This document shows positions 5,269 through 10,310 of a DNA stretch of 10,310 nt, piece by piece (within the stretch, counting starts at the first letter, position 1; every line of letters starts with the position of its first letter). A program made the translations under genes and the position numbers. The notes beneath the pieces were generated by a model. The model did no database searches. It was not told where the DNA came from and saw only the letters and a program-made list of their open reading frames with translations. Source of the stretch: Bacteroidales bacterium UBA3724 (GTDB taxonomy: Bacteria > Bacteroidota > Bacteroidia > Bacteroidales > P3); assembly GCA_002371315.1 (NCBI GenBank), contig DFHL01000097.1, positions 1 to 10,310 of the forward strand. The letters run 5' to 3'.

Positions 5269-6056
5269 TGCCCAAAGTTATGAAACGTTCAACAATAATC
5301 GCCATACTGATTGCCGTCCTGATGGCAGGCTGCAAAAGCGAAAAGAAAATCAGCTCATACGAGGATATCTACAGCGAACGTCCGACGGTGATTTACCTTG
5401 CCCCCATCAACGACAAGGCAGAGCGCAAAGTGGAGAAATATCCGACTGATATTGCATACAACAATGAAATCAACACAGCCAAGGCATACCTGTACCAGAC
5501 CCTGTCGGCACCGCTGCTGAACAACGGATACTACGTCATCGGGCCTGTGGCCTCGGAGCAGATAGCCCAGGACAAGAACCTGACACCCAAACAGCTGCGC
5601 AACGGCGACCTGAAGGCCTTCAACAGCGAATACGGCATCGATGCCGTGCTGATAGTCACGCTGCACAAATGGAAGGACGAGAATGGCAAGAAGACGGCAT
5701 TCCTGGAATACCAGATGCGCTCGACAAAGACCAATGTCGACCTGATGCACACTTGGGTGATGGCCGTCAAACAGGTGTCGACCAACCTGAAAGGCGACCC
5801 CATAACGCTGAGCAACGACACACGCTTCGCCAAACGTTTCGGTATGGACAACGGCACGGCACAGCGCTGTTTCCTTGTCGAAAAGGTCAACGACTACGTG
5901 CTGCGCAACCTGCCCACCAGCAGCCTGCGGCGCCAGTTTGAGAAAGACCAGTACCAGAACGCCAACCCCACATACATAAAATATGTGTGGATTGACGGCG
6001 GCGCCGACGTCAAGAACTGTCCGGCAGAAGAATACGAGACAAACGCATTCCTATAA
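5268..6056 (+). CDS. GNA1162/DUF799-family lipoprotein
   Basis: 262 residues. A signal peptide ends in LMAGC with the lipid Cys at 22 (or 18 if translation starts at the second ATG, 5280, which gives the more usual MKRSTII start). The start at 5268 is kept because it overlaps the preceding stop. The body matches the GNA1162 (DUF799) fold: RPTVIYLAPINDKAE, AYLYQTLSAPLLNNGYYVIGPV, then YGIDAVLIVTLHKW, the conserved beta-strand motif, with family similarity fading after about residue 220. Members are periplasmic-facing lipoproteins related in fold to LpoB/CsgG-type modules and probably act with the DUF4810 partner encoded upstream. The exact role is unknown. The next gene begins 49 bp later with no clear terminator or promoter between. 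Confidence 0.85.
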   Translation: MPKVMKRSTIIAILIAVLMAGCKSEKKISSYEDIYSERPTVIYLAPINDKAERKVEKYPTDIAYNNEINTAKAYLYQTLSAPLLNNGYYVIGPVASEQIAQDKNLTPKQLRNGDLKAFNSEYGIDAVLIVTLHKWKDENGKKTAFLEYQMRSTKTNVDLMHTWVMAVKQVSTNLKGDPITLSNDTRFAKRFGMDNGTAQRCFLVEKVNDYVLRNLPTSSLRRQFEKDQYQNANPTYIKYVWIDGGADVKNCPAEEYETNAFL

Positions 6057-6105
6057 AATATACAAAATCTTAATCTTAAAACCCCTATTTATCTAAGTCA
6101 GAAAA

Positions 6106-8898
6106 ATGAAAAAAGTATTTTTCTTGTTACTGCTTGCCCTTTTTTGCGGCAACGCTATTGCTGTGCCCGCCTATCCTGAAAAGATAGCCTTCAGGCAGCC
6201 CGGCACCGAGACGACTGTTAATATTTACCTGAAAGGCGACGAACGTGTGCACTGGGCCGAAACCGAGGACGGATACAGCCTGCTGCACAGCGACGACGGC
6301 AGCCTCGTGTATGCCATCCGCGACAAAGACGGCAATATGATACCCAGCAACTTTATGGCCACCGACATAGAACAGAGAAGCGACGAGGTGCTGAAGCTGC
6401 TGAAAGTGACGCCCAAACATCTGCGCTTCAGCAAACAGCAAATCAACGATATGCTTTCGATATGGAAGCAGGTTGAAGATGCCAAAAGCGGTCCGAAAGC
6501 AATGACCGATGTCACAGGAGAGAAAAAATTCCTTGTCATTCTGTTCGCTTTCAACGACAAACCGATGGCGCACAACAAAATGCATTTCAAATTCCTTTTC
6601 AATCAGGTGAACTACACCACAGGGAACCGCACTGGCAGCGTGCGAGACTACTACTACGATGTCAGCGGCGGCCTTTTCACACTGCGCGTCGACATTGTCG
6701 GTCCCTATATCGGCAAACACAATACCGCCTACTACGGCGACAGTGACTATGGCTACCAAGCCTTTGCAAGAGAGGCTGTTGACTCGGCAGCCCAGGAAGT
6801 CGACTTTTCGGACTACGACAACGACAATGATGGATACATCGACGGTCTGCACATTATCTTTGCCGGACACGGCGAGGAAGCCGGCGCCGGCTCGGAGTGC
6901 ATCTGGTCGCACAAGTGGAACATCTTCGACGCTCCGACCTATAACAACACCGTTATTGACGTATATTCCTGTTCGCCAGAATGCAAGGGTTCCTATGGCA
7001 ATGACCTTACCAACATTGGCGTCATCTGCCACGAGCTGGGACACGTGTTCGGCGCCCCCGACTACTACGACACTGATTACGAACAGAGTGGAGGCCAATT
7101 CCCCGGTCTGGGAGCCTGGGACATTATGTCGGGCGGCAGCTGGAACCACGGCGGAATCACCCCTGCTCAACACAACCCGTATACTAAGATATTCATCTAC
7201 AAATGGGCCACTTGCGACACCATTGACGCCACGCCGCGCACCGTGATATTGAACCCGTCGGAAACATCGAACACCGAGTTTCACCGCGTCAACACATCGA
7301 CACCGGGCGATTTCTTCCTCATCGAAAACCGACAGCAGATCAAATGGGACGAATACGTGCCTGGAACCGGAATGCTGGTCTACCACATACATCCCAATGT
7401 TCACGGCGCAAGTGTAGCCAACTACACTCATCCTCAAGGTATTTACATCCTCGCATTCTCAACAGAGAACTTCCCGAACTCGAATCCCGACAGCTATGGC
7501 CAAACAAGCTCCAACAACGCCACCTACCCTGGCGCTATGAGACGCACATCGCTGACAGACAACACCACGCCTTGGTTCCGCCCGTGGTCGCAGCAGCCAA
7601 ACAACACCCCATTCTACAACATTTCGGAAAACACTTCGACGAAAAAAGTATTCTTTACCGTAGGTAATGCATCACCCGAACCAATCAATTTTAGCGGCGA
7701 AGGTATCGACAGAAACTCCATCGCACTGCAATGGACAACCTTTGGCAGCTACAACGTGATGCTCGTTGTCAACGCAGAAAGCAACACCTTCGGCACACCC
7801 AACGGACATTACAGCATTGGCGACACGATAGACGGCGGCGGCATCGTTGCATACAAAGGCAATGCCGCCAGTACCCTTTTGACCGAGCTGTTGGACAATC
7901 ATTTGTATCATTTCAGACTGTTCAGCTGCATCAACGACTCCACTTACACCAACGGAATCGATGCCCAGGCCTCAACCCTGAACTGCGACATCGCCGAATG
8001 GCAAACCGAAGACTTTGAGAACTCTGAAATCGGACAGCTACCCGAATGCTGGGCCGGCGAATGGTCCGTGGACAGCATCTTGGGTCAAAAAGCCCTGACC
8101 AGCAGCGGCGAAGGTTGGCACAGCACTATCTGCCGCCCCTTCTCGTTCGACAGCATCAGCGATGCCGTGCTTCACTTAGAGCTGCATTTCGACGACCTCT
8201 GCGACGAAACGAGCTGCGTCAAGATCGAATATCGCAACGACGCCACAGGCCAATGGCAAACGCTGGACAGCACAGTATGGGTATTCGGCAACGCCACTTG
8301 GCGTGACATTTACCTGCAACTGCCAGAGGCTGGTAACATAAGCCGACTGCGCTTTTCGGCCTTCACGAGTGGCGAGGCCAAGATAGCTATCGACAATATA
8401 TCGATAGAAAAAGGCACGCTCATCTATGCCAGCTGCGACGACAACGGAGACATCAGTCCCAGAGGCTATAGCACCCTGAAAGAGAACGACACGATTCATT
8501 TCCGTATCACCCCGTTAGCAGGATTCAGCCTCAAAGAACTGAGAGTCAATAATGTCAAGATAAGTATGCAGAATATTACGGAACTTGACGATGGCACATT
8601 CCTGTTCGACCTGACCGACGTCAACGGGCAACAGACTGTCAATGCCACCTTCAAAAGAAAAACATACATCCAAACGACAGAACAAAACATAATTAACATC
8701 TATCCAAATCCAGCCGGCAACACCGTCACCATTGTATCCGAGCCTGGCAGCACTATCGCCATATACGATATCACAGGCCACTTGATTTCGGAACAAATAA
8801 TTACAAGCAGTACAATGACTTTCAATATAGAAAGTCTTCCGAAAGGTATATATATAGTACGTATAGACAACTACGCAGCCAAATTGGTAAAAAAATAA
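6106..8898 (+). CDS. Secreted M6-family metalloprotease with T9SS type A sorting domain
   Basis: 930 residues. Signal peptide 1-19 (LLLLALFCGNAIA), then a propeptide-like region (20-130) with VHWAETEDGYSLL. The M6 (immune inhibitor A-like) catalytic domain spans about 140-520. It contains the acidic, probably Ca-binding DYDNDNDGYIDG (236-247), the zinc motif HELGH (309-313; two His ligands and catalytic Glu) extending to GAPDYYD, and GAWDIMSGGSWN. After it come an Fn3-like domain (about 526-628), a MAM/jelly-roll-like domain (about 632-768) and an InlB-repeat-like domain (about 771-852). The end (about 862-930) is a T9SS type A domain: IYPNP, IAIYDITGHLI, LPKGIYIVRI, final KLVKK. It should be exported by Sec, passed through the outer membrane by T9SS and have the sorting domain removed. 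It degrades proteins; the target is unknown. No TAnnTTTG box is seen in the 49 bp upstream, so co-transcription with the lipoprotein genes is possible. Confidence 0.95.
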   Translation: MKKVFFLLLLALFCGNAIAVPAYPEKIAFRQPGTETTVNIYLKGDERVHWAETEDGYSLLHSDDGSLVYAIRDKDGNMIPSNFMATDIEQRSDEVLKLLKVTPKHLRFSKQQINDMLSIWKQVEDAKSGPKAMTDVTGEKKFLVILFAFNDKPMAHNKMHFKFLFNQVNYTTGNRTGSVRDYYYDVSGGLFTLRVDIVGPYIGKHNTAYYGDSDYGYQAFAREAVDSAAQEVDFSDYDNDNDGYIDGLHIIFAGHGEEAGAGSECIWSHKWNIFDAPTYNNTVIDVYSCSPECKGSYGNDLTNIGVICHELGHVFGAPDYYDTDYEQSGGQFPGLGAWDIMSGGSWNHGGITPAQHNPYTKIFIYKWATCDTIDATPRTVILNPSETSNTEFHRVNTSTPGDFFLIENRQQIKWDEYVPGTGMLVYHIHPNVHGASVANYTHPQGIYILAFSTENFPNSNPDSYGQTSSNNATYPGAMRRTSLTDNTTPWFRPWSQQPNNTPFYNISENTSTKKVFFTVGNASPEPINFSGEGIDRNSIALQWTTFGSYNVMLVVNAESNTFGTPNGHYSIGDTIDGGGIVAYKGNAASTLLTELLDNHLYHFRLFSCINDSTYTNGIDAQASTLNCDIAEWQTEDFENSEIGQLPECWAGEWSVDSILGQKALTSSGEGWHSTICRPFSFDSISDAVLHLELHFDDLCDETSCVKIEYRNDATGQWQTLDSTVWVFGNATWRDIYLQLPEAGNISRLRFSAFTSGEAKIAIDNISIEKGTLIYASCDDNGDISPRGYSTLKENDTIHFRITPLAGFSLKELRVNNVKISMQNITELDDGTFLFDLTDVNGQQTVNATFKRKTYIQTTEQNIINIYPNPAGNTVTIVSEPGSTIAIYDITGHLISEQIITSSTMTFNIESLPKGIYIVRIDNYAAKLVKK

Positions 8899-8919
8899 AT
8901 GTTAAACAATTATAAAAAA

Positions 8920-8950
8920 TTTTCCAATCTAAAAAACCTGCGTACCTTTG
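8920..8950 (+). promoter_or_regulatory. Promoter of the cysteine-rich lipoprotein gene
   Basis: TACCTTTG at 8943-8950 is an exact TAnnTTTG -7 box. TTTT at 8920-8923 stands 19 nt upstream as a near-consensus -33 box. The predicted start near 8956 gives a 40-nt A-rich leader before the ATG at 8996. No strong terminator for the preceding protease gene is seen in 8899-8942. Confidence 0.7.
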
Positions 8951-8995
8951 CAAATTGAAAAAAACAGAAAAAATCATCTAAAACATTAAAAAACA

Positions 8996-9421
8996 ATGAA
9001 GAAAGTATTTTTATTCTTTGCTAGCGCTGCTATTTGCGCAGTTATGGCTTCCTGCGGCGGCAACGCTGAGGCAACCGACACCACCAACACCGACACCACC
9101 GCTGCTTGCGAGCAGACTGAAGTTGCTGCTCCCGCTGCCGAGTGCACCGACGCCAACAACGACGCCCGCCAGGCCGCCATTATGGACGCTGCCCAGCAGA
9201 TCTGCAACTGCGGCGACGTCCTGAACTGTGTCAACACCGTTATCGACCAGAGCTTCGCTCAGTACGCTAACGACGAGGAGTTCAAGGCTGCTGTCAAGGC
9301 CGAGGCCGAGAAGTGCATCGCCAACAAGGTGAAAGACGCTGCCGTCAACAAGACCAAAGAAGTTGCCAAAGACGCTGCCAAGAAAGGCGTTGAGGAAGGT
9401 CTGAAAGCTCTGAAGAAATAA
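8996..9421 (+). CDS. Small cysteine-rich lipoprotein, unknown function
   Basis: 141 residues. A lipoprotein signal ends in VMASC with the lipid Cys at 20. A Thr/Asp/Ala-rich tether (21-50) follows. The core (about 51-110) contains CNCGDVLNC (70-78) and further Cys at 38, 50 and 107, giving six cysteines besides the lipidated one, an even number that could form three disulfides in the periplasm. Residues 111-141 are a Lys/Ala/Glu amphipathic helix. I recognise no named family. Codon use is strongly biased (GCT/GCC, GAC, AAC, ACC, CTG; no ATA and no TCG), unlike its neighbours, which use ATA and TCG freely. With its own good promoter and strong terminator this suggests an abundant, single-gene product. 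A role as a structural or redox-buffering envelope protein is speculation. Confidence 0.88.
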   Translation: MKKVFLFFASAAICAVMASCGGNAEATDTTNTDTTAACEQTEVAAPAAECTDANNDARQAAIMDAAQQICNCGDVLNCVNTVIDQSFAQYANDEEFKAAVKAEAEKCIANKVKDAAVNKTKEVAKDAAKKGVEEGLKALKK

Positions 9422-9437
9422 CTTTTTCTTAAGGACT

Positions 9438-9473
9438 AAAAAACGCGACTCGATTGAGCCGCGTTTTTTTTTT
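9438..9473 (+). terminator. Strong intrinsic terminator
   Basis: The stem AAAAAACGCG plus CTC pairs with GAG plus CGCGTTTTTT around a GATT loop, with one A-C mismatch, and ends in T10. It lies 16 bp after the stop of the lipoprotein gene. The end of the T-run also provides the -33 region of the next promoter. Confidence 0.9.
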
Positions 9474-9495
9474 GCATCGCGCGACACTATTTTTG
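9465..9495 (+). promoter_or_regulatory. Promoter of the small membrane protein gene
   Basis: TATTTTTG at 9488-9495 is an exact TAnnTTTG box. TTTT at 9465-9468, inside the terminator T-run, lies 19 nt upstream as the -33 element. A TTTG at 9471-9474 is too close (13 nt). The predicted leader is about 35 nt. Confidence 0.65.
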
Positions 9496-9535
9496 CATCC
9501 TTAACGTTATAACGGCAAACCAAAAAGAAAGAAAA

Positions 9536-9916
9536 ATGACCCGCAAAGCAAAAATCATCACCATCAGTTCCTCTATTGTCGTTTTGGCACTCGGACTGTT
9601 CATTTTCTTCCGCTTCTTCTTCGTCTACAGCACTGGCGTCAACGCTGGCGACATCAACTATTTCCAGAAAGAGGGCATCCTCTTCAAGACCTACGAGGGC
9701 AAGATGATACAGAGCGGATTCCGCTCGACTAAAGTGAACACCACATCGATACAAAGCAACGAATTCAAATTCTCCGTCACCGACGAGAAAATCGCCGAGC
9801 GCCTGATGCGCGCCAGCGGCAAACACGTAGAGCTGCGCTGGAAACGCCACTTCGGCACTCTCCCCTGGCGCGGCAACAGCCAGTTTGTTGTCACTGAAAT
9901 ACTGTCAATTGAATAG
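9536..9916 (+). CDS. Small inner-membrane protein, conserved in Bacteroidales, unknown function
   Basis: 126 residues. A short basic N-terminus (TRKAK) precedes a single membrane segment at about 7-29 (rich in I, L, F), so the rest should face the periplasm. The soluble part contains VNAGDINYFQKEGILFKTYEGKMIQSGF (35-62), SNEFKFSVTDEKIAERLM and a C-terminal LPWRG motif. I recall similar short Bacteroides proteins that some databases label 6-phosphogluconate dehydrogenase. This sequence has no Rossmann fold and is far too short, so that name should not be copied. Function unknown. It has its own promoter and converges on the next gene, with 12 bp between the stop codons. Confidence 0.85.
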   Translation: MTRKAKIITISSSIVVLALGLFIFFRFFFVYSTGVNAGDINYFQKEGILFKTYEGKMIQSGFRSTKVNTTSIQSNEFKFSVTDEKIAERLMRASGKHVELRWKRHFGTLPWRGNSQFVVTEILSIE

Positions 9917-9928
9917 CCATATCCGACT

Positions 9929-10310
9929 CTAATGTTCAATGGCATCAGCGTGATACAATCCAAAAAAACCTTTTGTCATTGGAATAGCAACCGTATCGCC
10001 AGGCCCGAACGAGCCGTCGTCGCCCGAAGCAATGTAGATATACCCCTTCACAGGCTCCTCGACACGCACCGAATACTGGTTCACATCATAGCGGCGACCG
10101 ACCTTGTGTTCCAGCACAACACCTCGTCCAACCTCCTGCTCGTTGCTCCCCAGCCACACATTGACAGAGAAAACCGCCGTCAACAACAGACCGATGGTTA
10201 TCCCGACACCAAAGAGTCCGGCAACTATCGGTCCCCGCCAGCCTGTAAAGATATTCTTCAGCAGTTTAGTACGACTGGTAATCAGACCCACCACACCACA
10301 AACGGCCATC
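9929..10310 (-). CDS. Membrane protein of unknown function, probably cut by the window edge
   Basis: The visible frame gives 126 residues from an ATG at 10309, one base from the window end, so the real start may lie further upstream. A hydrophobic segment at about 28-50 (IVAGLFGVGITIGLLL) spans the membrane, and residues 1-12 may be the end of another. The remaining part is a soluble beta-rich domain (about 56-126) with VGRGVVLEHKVGRRYDV and VKGYIYIASGDDGSFGPGDTVAIPMTKGFFG, reminiscent of small OB/SH3-like barrels. I do not recognise the family. No hairpin lies in the 12 bp shared with the convergent gene, so each transcript probably runs into the other. Confidence 0.7.
   Translation of the reverse strand, partial: MAVCGVVGLITSRTKLLKNIFTGWRGPIVAGLFGVGITIGLLLTAVFSVNVWLGSNEQEVGRGVVLEHKVGRRYDVNQYSVRVEEPVKGYIYIASGDDGSFGPGDTVAIPMTKGFFGLYHADAIEH

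Noticed and set aside
6127..7437. A 436-codon open frame on the minus strand inside the protease gene
   Set aside because: It lies wholly antisense to a clear M6 catalytic domain, shows no recognisable domain and has the Val-rich composition expected from the complement of biased codons.
8884..8927. A possible terminator after the protease gene
   Set aside because: TTGG and CCAA arms with A/T runs can pair only weakly across an AT-rich loop of about 30 nt, which is not convincing.
9011..9850. A 279-codon minus-strand open frame across the lipoprotein and small membrane protein genes
   Set aside because: It crosses two good plus-strand genes, a strong terminator and a promoter. Its content follows from the complement of their codons.

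Overview
The window looks like chromosomal DNA of a Bacteroidota bacterium, most likely order Bacteroidales; the genus cannot be fixed. Evidence: promoters with the Bacteroides-type -7 box TAnnTTTG, almost no Shine-Dalgarno sequences, two different type IX secretion (T9SS) C-terminal domains, Bacteroidota-type lipoproteins, and GC-rich genes separated by AT-rich gaps. I see no phage, transposase, integrase, CRISPR array or tRNA.

Layout. Positions 1-253 are gene-free and hold two 95-bp direct repeats built from heptamers, followed by a strong hairpin. From 4143 down to 308 the genes run on the minus strand. First comes a tightly packed cluster: a ComB-family phosphatase, a PAP2-type acid phosphatase that appears to start at TTG, and the tRNA methyltransferase TrmO. 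An ECF sigma factor follows, then a membrane-anchored protein with an anti-sigma-like N-terminus and a gliding-motility (CHU_C, T9SS type B) C-terminal domain. At 4579-4191 (minus) lies rnpB, the RNA of RNase P, with a good promoter and a 3' U-tract.

From 4768 rightward the genes run on the plus strand. A DUF4810 lipoprotein overlaps a GNA1162/DUF799 lipoprotein. Next is a 930-residue secreted M6 metalloprotease with a T9SS type A sorting domain. A small cysteine-rich lipoprotein follows, with its own promoter, strongly biased codons and a strong terminator. A small inner-membrane protein comes next, and the window ends in a convergent, probably incomplete membrane protein gene.

How the parts may work together. 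The sigma factor and the CHU_C membrane protein form a plausible signalling pair linking the envelope or T9SS to transcription; this is the most unusual element here. The M6 protease is a candidate T9SS cargo. The DUF4810 and GNA1162 lipoproteins normally travel with a CsgG-family lipoprotein, which is absent here. TrmO and RNase P are tRNA housekeeping functions. I do not see a complete new defence or mobile system. The best leads are the sigma/CHU_C pair, the heptamer repeats, and the strongly biased cysteine-rich lipoprotein.
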